DNA from: Proteiniclasticum sp043951855
GTDB lineage: Bacteria > Bacillota > Clostridia > Clostridiales > Clostridiaceae
Length of the DNA stretch: 64,000 nt
Assembly (NCBI RefSeq): GCF_043951855.1
Contig: NZ_JBINJW010000005.1
Location: forward strand, 77,745-141,744
Reading direction: 5' to 3'
Shown here: in pieces, positions 32,397-40,577 of the stretch
Layout of the letters: the number at the start of each line of letters is the position of its first letter
Position numbering within the stretch: position 1 is the first letter of the stretch
The notes under the pieces: model-generated
The model's input: the letters and a program-made list of their open reading frames with translations, nothing else
Database searches by the model: none
What the model was told of the DNA's origin: nothing
Made by a program: the position numbers and the translations under genes

Positions 32397-32909
32397 ATGA
32401 ACAAGGTCTGGAATATTGAAGATGTCAGAAAGCTCCTCGGAGAAACCGGAGAGAAGATGGGCTTTGACTGTGCCTTTGTGCCTGTGGAAATCAGCAGCAG
32501 GATGGAGAAAACCATGGGCTCCTTTCTCTTCAGAGAAAAGGAGGGGAACATCATTCCCCATGCGTTCCGCTTTGCGCAGGTCCTTCTTTCAGGATATTAT
32601 CATGAAAGCGTGGTGAGAAATGTCATCCTCCATGAGTATGCGCACTTCTATGCCAATGTGAAGGACAACAGAAATCATAAACATGATGCCTATTTCAAAA
32701 AGGTCTGTGAAGATCTGGGGATTCCCACCCATACGTATTTCAAGGAGCTTCTCCCAAGGACAAAGAAAAACGGATATATCCTCGTTTGCTCCAAATGCGG
32801 AAGCAGGGTTGCGGCAAGAAGGAAGGTGGATTCCGTGAACATGATTCTGAGATCTAAGGTTTCAGGATGCTGTCATGCGAAGATTCGGGCGAAAAAAGCG
32901 GTCTTCTGA
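32397..32909 (+). CDS. SprT-like zinc-metallopeptidase domain protein
   Basis: A 170-residue protein with the HEYAH zinc-protease motif in ESVVRNVILHEYAHFYANVKD, a further HKHDAYFKKVCEDLGI segment and a C-terminal zinc ribbon (LVCSKCGSRV and, later, SGCCHAKI). This is the architecture of SprT/Spartan-like proteins; eukaryotic relatives cleave DNA-protein crosslinks, and the bacterial role is unknown. GTAAGGGGGG precedes the ATG, and only 22 bp separate it from the second CstR-like gene, so the two are probably co-transcribed. Confidence 0.83.
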   Translation: MNKVWNIEDVRKLLGETGEKMGFDCAFVPVEISSRMEKTMGSFLFREKEGNIIPHAFRFAQVLLSGYYHESVVRNVILHEYAHFYANVKDNRNHKHDAYFKKVCEDLGIPTHTYFKELLPRTKKNGYILVCSKCGSRVAARRKVDSVNMILRSKVSGCCHAKIRAKKAVF

Positions 32910-32936
32910 AAACAGTATAGGAACTCATTATCTGGT

Positions 32937-32958
32937 CAGCTATGATATAATATAGCTG
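32937..32958 (+). promoter_or_regulatory. pgi promoter inside an inverted repeat
   Basis: Extended -10 TGATATAAT (-10 at 32946-32951). CAGCTAT (32937-32943) and ATAGCTG (32952-32958) flank it as an inverted repeat. No good -35 is seen. A repressor bound here would cover the -10. Confidence 0.5.
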
Positions 32959-32994
32959 TTAACCAAAGAAAAAATAGAAAGGCTGGTGCAATTT

Positions 32995-34335
32995 ATGTTA
33001 AAAGTAGACCTATCGAAACTTGAGGGTTTTATGAGACCTCATGAAATCGAGTATCTGGATCCGCTGGTGAAAACTGCCCATAAGATGCTTCATGACAAGA
33101 CAGGAGCAGGAAATGACTTCCTTGGCTGGGTGGACCTGCCAAGAGATTACGACAAAGAGGAATTCGACCGTGTGAAGAAGGCGGCGGAGAAGATCAGAAA
33201 GGATTCTGATGTGCTCATCGTCATCGGCATCGGGGGTTCCTATCTGGGTGCCAAGGCGGCCATCGAGATGATGAGTCACCATTTCTACAACTCCCTGCCT
33301 AAGGACAAGAGAAATTCCCCTGAAATCTATTTTCTGGGACAGAACATATCCGGAGACTATCTCAATGATGTACTGGATATCATTGAAGGAAAAGACGTTT
33401 CCGTCAATGTCATTTCAAAATCAGGAACCACCACAGAACCTGCGGTAGCCTTCAGAGTCATGAAGGACTATCTGGAGAAGAAATACGGAAAAGAAGAAGC
33501 GGCAAAGAGAATTTTCGCCACCACCGACAAGCAGAGAGGTGCTTTGAAGAGCCTGGCCACGGAAGAAGGATACGAAACCTTCGTGGTGCCGGATGACGTG
33601 GGTGGAAGATTCACCGTGCTGACACCAGTGGGACTGCTTCCGATAGCGGCTGCAGGCATCGACATCGATCTCATGATGCAGGGTGCTGCCAAGGCCAGAG
33701 AAGACTACAAGGGCGATTCCGTGAAGGACAATGAATGCTACGCTTATGCGGCTGCAAGAACAGCGCTCTACAACAGAGGAAAAGACATCGAGATTCTGGT
33801 GAACTACGAACCACAGCTGACCTTCTTCTCAGAATGGTGGAAGCAGCTCTTCGGCGAAAGTCATGGCAAGGACGGCAAGGGACTCTTCCCGGCCTCCGTC
33901 AACTTCTCCACGGACCTTCATTCCATGGGACAGTTCATTCAGGATGGAACCCGTAATATTTTCGAGACCGTGATCAACGTGGAAAACATGAATTCCAGCT
34001 TCACCATAGAAGCCAATGAGGATAATCTGGACGGGCTGAACTTCCTGGCAGGAAAGACCATGGACGAAGTCAACAAGAATGCATTCAAGGGTACGCTTCT
34101 GGCGCATCTGGATGGAGGCGTTCCGAACATCGTCCTGAGTCTTCGTGACAAGAAAGAGGAAAGCTTCGGCTACATCGTCTACTTCTTCGAACTGGCCAAT
34201 GCCGTCAGCGGATATCTGCTGGGCATCAATCCATTCGACCAGCCTGGTGTGGAAGACTACAAGAAGAACATGTTCGCTCTTCTCGGAAAGCCCGGCTATG
34301 AAGAGCTGAAAGAGGCTCTGGAAAAGAGACTGTAG
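32995..34335 (+). CDS. pgi: Glucose-6-phosphate isomerase
   Basis: A 446-residue phosphoglucose isomerase, full length for the Gram-positive type. It interconverts glucose-6-phosphate and fructose-6-phosphate in glycolysis. Visible motifs: VIGIGGSYLGAKAAIEM, VISKSGTTTEPAVAFR (phosphate-binding SKSGTT), GGRFTVLTPVGLLPIAAAG and the catalytic block LFGESHGKDGKGLFPAS. ATG at 32995 is preferred to GTG 32986; weak AAAGG upstream. Single-gene unit with its own promoter. Confidence 0.95.
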   Translation: MLKVDLSKLEGFMRPHEIEYLDPLVKTAHKMLHDKTGAGNDFLGWVDLPRDYDKEEFDRVKKAAEKIRKDSDVLIVIGIGGSYLGAKAAIEMMSHHFYNSLPKDKRNSPEIYFLGQNISGDYLNDVLDIIEGKDVSVNVISKSGTTTEPAVAFRVMKDYLEKKYGKEEAAKRIFATTDKQRGALKSLATEEGYETFVVPDDVGGRFTVLTPVGLLPIAAAGIDIDLMMQGAAKAREDYKGDSVKDNECYAYAAARTALYNRGKDIEILVNYEPQLTFFSEWWKQLFGESHGKDGKGLFPASVNFSTDLHSMGQFIQDGTRNIFETVINVENMNSSFTIEANEDNLDGLNFLAGKTMDEVNKNAFKGTLLAHLDGGVPNIVLSLRDKKEESFGYIVYFFELANAVSGYLLGINPFDQPGVEDYKKNMFALLGKPGYEELKEALEKRL

Positions 34336-34430
34336 CTTTCGCAAGGAAAAACCGGCAGCGGATTCACGAAGAACGAAGCGGCAGAAGATATAGACCAGTA
34401 AAAAACAGAAATGAAATCAGTGAAGTGCAT

Positions 34431-34461
34431 GGAAGACCCGGAATGTTTTTCCGGGTCTTCC
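34431..34461 (+). terminator. Hairpin after pgi, terminator-like
   Basis: GGAAGACCCGGAA (34431-34443) pairs perfectly with TTCCGGGTCTTCC (34449-34461). Only a weak T-run follows, so termination is less certain than the stem. Confidence 0.6.
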
Positions 34462-34492
34462 CCACATCATTTTCGGAAAAGGAGAAAGTAGT

Positions 34493-35215
34493 ATGGCGAA
34501 AGAAAGAGTGGATAAGGTCCTTTCCAATATGGGATTCGGAAGCAGAAGAGAAATCAAGGAGAAGATCAAGAAGAAGGTCGTCACCGTGGAGGGGGAAGTG
34601 ATCACGGACCCGGGATTCAAAGTGGACCCGGAAGAGGATAAGATCATCATCGAAGGAGAAGAGGTGTTCTACAGAAAATACATCTATCTCATGATGAACA
34701 AGCCCCAGGGGGTGGTGTCCGCCACCTTCGACAATCACGATGAGACGGTGATCGATCTTCTGCCCTTTGACTACAAGGCCTTTGATCCTGCCCCTGTGGG
34801 CAGGCTGGACAAGGATACCGTAGGGCTTCTTCTCATCACCAACGACGGGGAAATGAATCATAAACTGCTCTCGCCCAAGAGTCATGTGGACAAGGTCTAC
34901 TATGCCTATCTTGAGAAAGAGGCGAGCGAGGAGGATGTGAAGGCCTTTGAAAAGGGGGTGGTCCTCTCGGACGGATACAAGTGCATGCCGGCAGGTCTTG
35001 AGATCTTCGAGGAAGATGCCAAGGAAGTGCATGTGACTTTAAGAGAAGGGAAGTTTCATCAGGTGAAGCGGATGTTTCATGCCAGAGGAAACGAAGTGAC
35101 CTACCTTCAGAGAGTCTCCTTCGGGCCGCTGAAGCTGGATGAGGACCTGGAAGAAGGAGACTTCCGGGAACTCACGGAAGAGGAGCTTTCCGCCCTCACA
35201 AATGTAAATAATTAA
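34493..35215 (+). CDS. rsuA: 16S rRNA pseudouridine synthase, RsuA/RluB family
   Basis: A 240-residue enzyme with an N-terminal S4 RNA-binding domain (ERVDKVLSNMGFGSRREIKEKIKKKVVTVEGEV) and the catalytic motif GRLDKDTVGLLLITNDG, whose Asp is the nucleophile, followed by HVTLREGKFHQVKRMF. It isomerises a uridine in ribosomal RNA, by homology U516 of 16S rRNA, but RsuA and RluB/E/F are hard to separate by eye. GGAGAAAG precedes the ATG. Confidence 0.9.
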   Translation: MAKERVDKVLSNMGFGSRREIKEKIKKKVVTVEGEVITDPGFKVDPEEDKIIIEGEEVFYRKYIYLMMNKPQGVVSATFDNHDETVIDLLPFDYKAFDPAPVGRLDKDTVGLLLITNDGEMNHKLLSPKSHVDKVYYAYLEKEASEEDVKAFEKGVVLSDGYKCMPAGLEIFEEDAKEVHVTLREGKFHQVKRMFHARGNEVTYLQRVSFGPLKLDEDLEEGDFRELTEEELSALTNVNN

Positions 35216-35406
35216 TGGTTTACATCTCGCTTTATCAAAATGTAAAGGTTTCAAAATGTCAGGTTCTGAAACTTCCTGAAAACCGTTGAAAATGAAGAGA
35301 AAGATGGATTATAATCATTCATGTAAGGACAGAATAAAAAGATGTATAGCCCCTTTTTATTGTCGTATAACCACCCCCCAATAGGTTATACAAATGCCTT
35401 TTAAAC

Positions 35407-35437
35407 TTTCTCTGAATCCCCCCAATTTTCAGAGAAA
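35407..35437 (+). other. Hairpin with C-rich loop
   Basis: TTTCTCTGAA (35407-35416) pairs with TTCAGAGAAA (35428-35437) around a loop TCCCCCCAATT. It is followed 14 bp later by a true terminator. A similar CCCCCC run lies about 40 bp upstream. Role unknown. Confidence 0.45.
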
Positions 35438-35450
35438 ATGATTTTTAAAG

Positions 35451-35478
35451 CCTGAACGCAAGTCGTTCAGGTTTTTTT
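35451..35478 (+). terminator. Intrinsic terminator upstream of pcrA
   Basis: CCTGAACG (35451-35458) pairs with CGTTCAGG (35464-35471), followed by seven Ts. The gap 35216-35571 otherwise holds the hairpin at 35407 and a -10 TATAAT (35538-35543) for pcrA; no coding region is visible. Confidence 0.9.
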
Positions 35479-35571
35479 GTACTCTGGCATAAAACATCTG
35501 TTCGAATTTATCCTATATTCAAGGGGTTCTTCTGTGTTATAATTTAGGTTGAGAAAGAAGGAGATGAGATT

Positions 35572-37806
35572 TTGGATTTAAAAGAACTGTTGAATGAAGA
35601 GCAATATATCGCGACCACAACCACCGAGGGGCCGCTTCTCATATTAGCCGGTGCAGGTTCGGGAAAGACCCGTGTGCTGACCCATAGAATCGCCTATATG
35701 ATCAAAGAAAAGAGGGTCAGTCCATACGAGATTCTTGCCATCACCTTCACCAACAAAGCCGCCGGTGAGATGAAGGAAAGAGTGAAGACCCTTGTAGGGG
35801 ACACGGCAGAGTATATGTGGATCTCCACCTTTCACTCCAGCTGTGCGAAAATCTTAAGACGAGAAATTGAAGCCATCGGATACAAGAAGGATTTCACCAT
35901 CTATGACAGCTATGACCAGAAGTCCCTCATGAAGCAGGTGACCAAGGAGCTGAGTATCGATGAGAAGGATCTGACGGATAAGGAGATCATCAGCCACATT
36001 TCCACGGCGAAGAATCTTCTGGAGACACCGCTGGATTTCAAGAAGAAGAACGAGTATCATTTCAGATTGAACAAGGTGGCGGATGCCTACATCCTCTATC
36101 AGAAGAAGCTGAAGCAGAATAATGCGCTGGATTTTGACGACATCATCATGAAGACCGTGGAGGTGTTCGAGAAGTTTCCGGACGTGCTGAAAAGATATCA
36201 GGACAAGTTCCGATACGTGCTGGTGGATGAGTATCAGGATACGAACCATGCCCAGTACAGACTGGTGCAGCTCCTGACGAAAGACCATAAGAACATCTGC
36301 GTGGTGGGCGATGATGACCAGAGCATCTACCAGTTCAGAGGAGCCGATATCCGGAACATTCTGGACTTCGAGATGGATTATCCGCTGGCTAAAGTGGTGA
36401 AGCTGGAAAAGAACTACCGAAGCGTAGGGAACATTCTGGCAGCAGCCAATGCGGTGATCAGAAACAATACGGAAAGAAAAGAGAAGACCCTGAAGAAGAC
36501 CAAGGATGAAGGAGGCAAGATCAAAGTCTACCGTGCCACAGATGATTTTGATGAGGCGAACTTTGTGGTCCGTGAAATGGAAAGGCTCTACAGAGACGGA
36601 CGAAACTACAGGGAAATGGCTGTTCTATACAGAACCAACGCCCAGTCCAGAAAGTTTGAAGAAGCCCTCATGAGAGAAGGGGTTCCCTACAAGCTCATCG
36701 GCGGACTGAAGTTCTATGACCGTAAGGAAATCAAGGACATTCTTGCTTATCTCAAAATCATCAACAACCCCTTTGATGAGGTGAGCCTTCGAAGAATCAT
36801 CAATGTGCCGAAGCGTAAGATCGGAAACACCACCGTGGAGAAGCTGCAGGATAACGCCAACGCCCAGGAGGAAAGTCTTTTCGATACCATTCTGGAAGTG
36901 GAGGAATACGGCATTCTTTCCGCAGGAGCCCTGTCTGCAGTACGCGGTTTCCGGGACATGGTGCTGGCATTCAATGAAAAGCAGCTGGATCTGAAGCTTT
37001 CGGAGCTGGTGGACCATATTCTGAAGGAGACAGGTTACCTCAAGGAGCTTCGGGAATCCAAAAGCCCCGAGGACATCTCCCGTGTGGAGAACCTGGAGGA
37101 ATTCGTCAATGTGGTGCTGGAGTATGAGATGAAGACAGAAGAGCCAAGCCTTGCGGATTTCCTCGAGACGGTGGTTCTTGTGGCGGATATCGACAACTAT
37201 GATGAAGATGCGGACAGCGTGACGCTCATGACGCTTCACAGCGCCAAGGGGCTGGAATTTCCTGTGGTCTTCATGGTGGGCATGGAAAACGGGCTGTTTC
37301 CGGGTTCCTCCTCCTTTAACGACCCCAAGGAAATGGAAGAGTCCAGAAGGCTTGCCTATGTGGGCATCACAAGAGCCATGGAAGAGCTCTACCTGACCTA
37401 TGCGGAAAGCCGCATGGTCTATGGCAGAATCGTGTCCTATCCGGCATCGGATTTCATACTGGACATTCCATCGGCACTGAAGGAGTATCTCAATGACGAG
37501 AAGAAAGCCTACAGAAAGAATGTGAATCCCCATACCATCAAGTATACGGACAAGAATCTGAAATACACGGATTACAATGTGGAAAAAGCCCTGGAGGATG
37601 CCGCAAGGATTCTGGATGTGCCTGGACATAAAGCCATGGGTCCGGAGGATCTGAAACCCGGTGCCAAGGTGAAGCATCCGAAGTTCGGTGTGGGCACCAT
37701 CATCAGCACCATGGATGCCAAGGGAGACGTGAAGGTGACCATCGCCTTCGACAATATGGGCATCAAGCATCTTATGCTGAGTCTGGCTCCTCTGGAACTG
37801 GCCTAG
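35572..37806 (+). CDS. pcrA: ATP-dependent DNA helicase PcrA/UvrD
   Basis: A 744-residue superfamily 1 helicase unwinding DNA 3-prime to 5-prime in repair and plasmid replication. Motifs in order: Q-motif NEEQ, Walker A AGAGSGKTRVLTHRI, motif Ia ITFTNKAAGEMKERV, Walker B VLVDEYQDTN, motif III GDDDQSIYQFRGA, motif IV LEKNYRS, motif V VTLMTLHSAKGLEFPVVF and motif VI EESRRLAYVGITRA. The C-terminal GAKVKHPKFGVGTI tail is the PcrA Tudor-like domain that contacts RNA polymerase. TTG start behind AAGGAGATGAG. It precedes ligA, the usual Bacillota order. Confidence 0.96.
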   Translation: MDLKELLNEEQYIATTTTEGPLLILAGAGSGKTRVLTHRIAYMIKEKRVSPYEILAITFTNKAAGEMKERVKTLVGDTAEYMWISTFHSSCAKILRREIEAIGYKKDFTIYDSYDQKSLMKQVTKELSIDEKDLTDKEIISHISTAKNLLETPLDFKKKNEYHFRLNKVADAYILYQKKLKQNNALDFDDIIMKTVEVFEKFPDVLKRYQDKFRYVLVDEYQDTNHAQYRLVQLLTKDHKNICVVGDDDQSIYQFRGADIRNILDFEMDYPLAKVVKLEKNYRSVGNILAAANAVIRNNTERKEKTLKKTKDEGGKIKVYRATDDFDEANFVVREMERLYRDGRNYREMAVLYRTNAQSRKFEEALMREGVPYKLIGGLKFYDRKEIKDILAYLKIINNPFDEVSLRRIINVPKRKIGNTTVEKLQDNANAQEESLFDTILEVEEYGILSAGALSAVRGFRDMVLAFNEKQLDLKLSELVDHILKETGYLKELRESKSPEDISRVENLEEFVNVVLEYEMKTEEPSLADFLETVVLVADIDNYDEDADSVTLMTLHSAKGLEFPVVFMVGMENGLFPGSSSFNDPKEMEESRRLAYVGITRAMEELYLTYAESRMVYGRIVSYPASDFILDIPSALKEYLNDEKKAYRKNVNPHTIKYTDKNLKYTDYNVEKALEDAARILDVPGHKAMGPEDLKPGAKVKHPKFGVGTIISTMDAKGDVKVTIAFDNMGIKHLMLSLAPLELA

Positions 37807-37875
37807 TATGGCGTAAGGGAAAATCGGATTGAATATTTTGTAAGGAGACGGCTGTTTGTCAGCCAGAGGATTCGT

Positions 37876-39882
37876 ATGGAAGAAAAAAGAAGAGAAATAG
37901 AAGAGCTGGTCAAGGAGCTGAACACCTATGCCAGAGAATACTACACCTTTGACAGTCCCAGCATTTCGGACAAGGAATATGATGCACGCTATGACAGGCT
38001 GACTGCGCTGGAAAAGGAAACAGGATATGTGCTTTCCTATTCTCCCACCCAGAGAGTGGGCGATGAGGCTCTGGCCTCCTTTGTGAAGCACAGGCATAAA
38101 GCCAGGCTCTGGAGCCTTGACAAGGCACAGGCCCTGACGGAGCTCAGTGCCTGGCACAAGAGAAACATGGAGTTTGTGGAAAGCTACAATCAGACCCATG
38201 AAGAGAAGCTGCCGGCGCTCAAATACATCGTCACGAGAAAATTCGACGGTCTCACGGTGAATGCCACTTATGATGAAAACGGAATCCTTGTGACTGCGGC
38301 CACCCGAGGAAACGGAGCCGTGGGCGAAGAAGTGACGGCCCAGGTGAAGACCATCGGGTCTGTTCCACTGCGTATCGATTCAGAAGATCTCCTTGAAATC
38401 CATGGAGAAGCCATGATGACCAAGGAAGCCTTCAGAAAATACAATGAAAAAGCGGATACCCCACTGAAGAACACCAGAAACGGTGCCGCAGGAGCGCTTC
38501 GTAATCTGAATCTGGCGGAGACCAGAAGAAGAAACCTCACGGTGTACTTCTATGATATAGGATACAAGGAAGGGGAGCCTTTCAGAACCTACAGGGAGAT
38601 GATCGCCTTCATCAGAGAGAAGGGCTTTCTCACGGACGGCTATTTCAAAGAGGCGGATGATTTCACCACCCTGGAAAAGCTCATCAAGGAGATCCAGGAG
38701 GAGAGGGAAAGTCTGGATTTCGATATCGACGGTGTCGTCATCGCCATCGATGACATGAAGACCAGAGACCTTCTGGGCTACACCATCAAGTTCCCCAGAT
38801 GGGCCATCGCCTATAAGTTTGAAGCAGAAGAAGCGGTGACGAAGCTTCTGGATGTGGAGTGGAACGTGGGCAGAACCGGCAGAGTGAATCCCACGGCGAT
38901 TCTTGACCCCGTGGAGCTGTCCGGCGTCACGGTGAAGCGTGCCACCCTGAACAACATGGATGACATAGAGAGAAAAGGTGTATCCATCGGTTCCATGGTG
39001 CTGGTTCGAAGATCAGGTGATGTGATTCCCGAAATCATGGGGGTAGTGGATGAAGAGATGGAGGAAAGCGTGACAGAAATTCTGCCACCAGAGCACTGTC
39101 CATCCTGTGGTACACCGCTCATCGTGGACGGAGCGCACCTGATCTGCGAGAACACCCTTTCCTGCAAGCCGCAGCTCATCAAGAGCATCGTGCATTTCTC
39201 AGGAAGAGATGCCATGAACATCGAAGGACTCAGTGAGAAGACCGTGGAGCAGATGTTTGAAAAGCTCGACATCCGTGAAGTCTCCAGCCTCTATACCCTT
39301 ACCAAGGAAGAACTCATGACCTTGGAGAAGGTCAAGGACAAGAAGGCGGAGAATCTTCTTGCCGCCATCGAGAATTCCAGAGAAAGAGAACTCCATGCTT
39401 TTCTGTATGCTTTGGGGATTCCTAATGTGGGCATCTCCACTGCAAGGGATCTGGAGACCACCTTCAAGACCCTGGAAAATGTCATGAAGGCCACGAAAGA
39501 AGAGCTGGTGGCGGTGAATGATGTGGGCGAGATTGTGGCGGACAATATTCTGACCTTCTTCTCCTCGGAGGAGATCCGGGAGGAAATCGGGAAGCTGCTG
39601 GAGCAGGTGAAAATCATCCACGAAGAAACGGAAGTCATTGAAAGTCCTTTCACAGGAAAGACGGTGGTCCTGACGGGATCGCTTGAAAAGTTCACCAGAA
39701 AGGATGCGGAAGAGAAGCTTCTGTCTCTTGGCGCCAAGGTGACTTCCTCTGTTTCAAAGAAGACGGATTATGTGGTCTACGGCAAGGAAGCAGGCTCCAA
39801 GCTCGCAAAAGCGCAGACGCTGGGCATCAAAACCCTTACGGAAGAGGAGTTTCTGGATATGACAGGTGAGAAGAATGGATGA
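37876..39882 (+). CDS. ligA: NAD-dependent DNA ligase LigA
   Basis: A 668-residue ligase. Domain Ia (YYTFDSPSISDKEYDARYDRL, NMN binding), adenylation domain with the nucleophilic Lys in TRKFDGLTVNATY (KFDG in place of the common KIDG), RGNG motif, OB fold, a four-Cys zinc finger (CPSCGTPL..CENTLSC), helix-hairpin-helix repeats and a C-terminal BRCT domain (GKTVVLTGSLEKFTRKDAEEKL). It seals nicks in replication and repair. It lies 69 bp after pcrA; AGAGGA precedes the ATG. Confidence 0.96.
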   Translation: MEEKRREIEELVKELNTYAREYYTFDSPSISDKEYDARYDRLTALEKETGYVLSYSPTQRVGDEALASFVKHRHKARLWSLDKAQALTELSAWHKRNMEFVESYNQTHEEKLPALKYIVTRKFDGLTVNATYDENGILVTAATRGNGAVGEEVTAQVKTIGSVPLRIDSEDLLEIHGEAMMTKEAFRKYNEKADTPLKNTRNGAAGALRNLNLAETRRRNLTVYFYDIGYKEGEPFRTYREMIAFIREKGFLTDGYFKEADDFTTLEKLIKEIQEERESLDFDIDGVVIAIDDMKTRDLLGYTIKFPRWAIAYKFEAEEAVTKLLDVEWNVGRTGRVNPTAILDPVELSGVTVKRATLNNMDDIERKGVSIGSMVLVRRSGDVIPEIMGVVDEEMEESVTEILPPEHCPSCGTPLIVDGAHLICENTLSCKPQLIKSIVHFSGRDAMNIEGLSEKTVEQMFEKLDIREVSSLYTLTKEELMTLEKVKDKKAENLLAAIENSRERELHAFLYALGIPNVGISTARDLETTFKTLENVMKATKEELVAVNDVGEIVADNILTFFSSEEIREEIGKLLEQVKIIHEETEVIESPFTGKTVVLTGSLEKFTRKDAEEKLLSLGAKVTSSVSKKTDYVVYGKEAGSKLAKAQTLGIKTLTEEEFLDMTGEKNG

Positions 39883-40177
39883 GAAGTATAGGAAAAGGGT
39901 GACCATGGAAAATATGCTGGGCAGCCTGGGATGGCTGATGCTGGCAGTGACGGTTCTCGTCATCGGATTCACCGTGCTGAGCCTGAACGGCGTTCTGCAG
40001 ATGGAGCTTTTCCGGAATTATCTCCCCATCGGACTTTCCCTTTTTGTGGGACTGATGATCTGGGGACTGAGATTCTACTACAATGCCAGAAAGTATCCCA
40101 GCTATATGAAGTACAGCATATTCTCCTTTGTTTTCGCGCTGATTCAGTTAATTTTTCTCTTGTCTAATGTATATTAG
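39875..40177 (+). CDS. Small three-helix membrane protein, unknown function
   Basis: A 100-residue protein with a basic N-terminus (DEKYRKRVTMENM) and three hydrophobic segments (LGWLMLAVTVLVIGFTVLSL, YLPIGLSLFVGLMIWGLRF, YSIFSFVFALIQLIFLLS). ATG at 39875 overlaps the end of ligA by 8 bp, with AGGTGAG shortly upstream, so it is translated from the pcrA-ligA transcript. Family not recognised. Confidence 0.75.
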   Translation: MDEKYRKRVTMENMLGSLGWLMLAVTVLVIGFTVLSLNGVLQMELFRNYLPIGLSLFVGLMIWGLRFYYNARKYPSYMKYSIFSFVFALIQLIFLLSNVY

Positions 40178-40195
40178 AAAGAGTTATGCTAAAAT
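40163..40195 (+). promoter_or_regulatory. gatCAB promoter with palindrome
   Basis: Extended -10 TGCTAAAAT (-10 at 40190-40195). The palindrome TCTAATGTATATTAGA (40163-40178) covers the -35 region and the end of the preceding frame. No consensus -35 is present, so an activator or repressor may bind the palindrome. Confidence 0.5.
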
Positions 40196-40212
40196 AGTAT
40201 AAGGTTTTTTGC

Positions 40213-40246
40213 GGAAAAGTTATGACCTCCTGTCGTAACTTTTTCC
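40213..40246 (+). other. Hairpin in gatCAB leader, terminator-like
   Basis: GGAAAAGTTATGAC (40213-40226) pairs with GTCGTAACTTTTTCC (40232-40246) with one bulge and one G-T pair; CTTGT follows. It lies between the predicted promoter and the gatC ribosome-binding site, so it would be in the gatC mRNA and could attenuate it, or end transcripts arriving from ligA. Confidence 0.5.
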
Positions 40247-40277
40247 TTGTAGATAGAATAATTTATGGAGGTGTGAT

Positions 40278-40577
40278 ATGGCGGTATCCAGAAAGGACGT
40301 AGACTATATCAAGGAGCTGGCCAGGCTCCACATAAGTGAAGAAGAAAAAGACGGACTGGTGGGGGATCTTAACATGATCCTTTCCTATGTGGACAAACTT
40401 CAGGAACTGGACACGGACGAGGTGGAAATTCTTGTGAATCCTCTCTATATCGAAAATGTGTATCGGGAAGATGTGGTGGAGGAATCTCTCACCACGGAAG
40501 ATTTTCTCATGAATGCGCCGGAAAGAGCGGATGATTATCTGAAGGTTCCCAGTGTGATAGACAGGGAGGATGCATAA
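40278..40577 (+). CDS. gatC: Asp/Glu-tRNA amidotransferase subunit GatC
   Basis: A 99-residue GatC (VDYIKELARLHISEEEKDGLVGDLNMILSYVDKLQELDTDEVE). It clamps GatA to GatB in the amidotransferase that converts Glu-tRNA(Gln) and Asp-tRNA(Asn) to their amides. GGAGGTG precedes the ATG; its TAA overlaps the gatA start (TAATG). Confidence 0.94.
   Translation: MAVSRKDVDYIKELARLHISEEEKDGLVGDLNMILSYVDKLQELDTDEVEILVNPLYIENVYREDVVEESLTTEDFLMNAPERADDYLKVPSVIDREDA

Noticed and set aside
36625..38199. 524-residue minus-strand frame opposite pcrA and ligA
   Set aside because: Both plus-strand genes are firm with all motifs. The open antisense frame follows from their codon bias and has no ribosome-binding site or known domain.
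40178..40277. T-box leader ahead of gatCAB
   Set aside because: No T-box sequence (UGGN' core) or specifier arm can be seen; only a simple hairpin is present.
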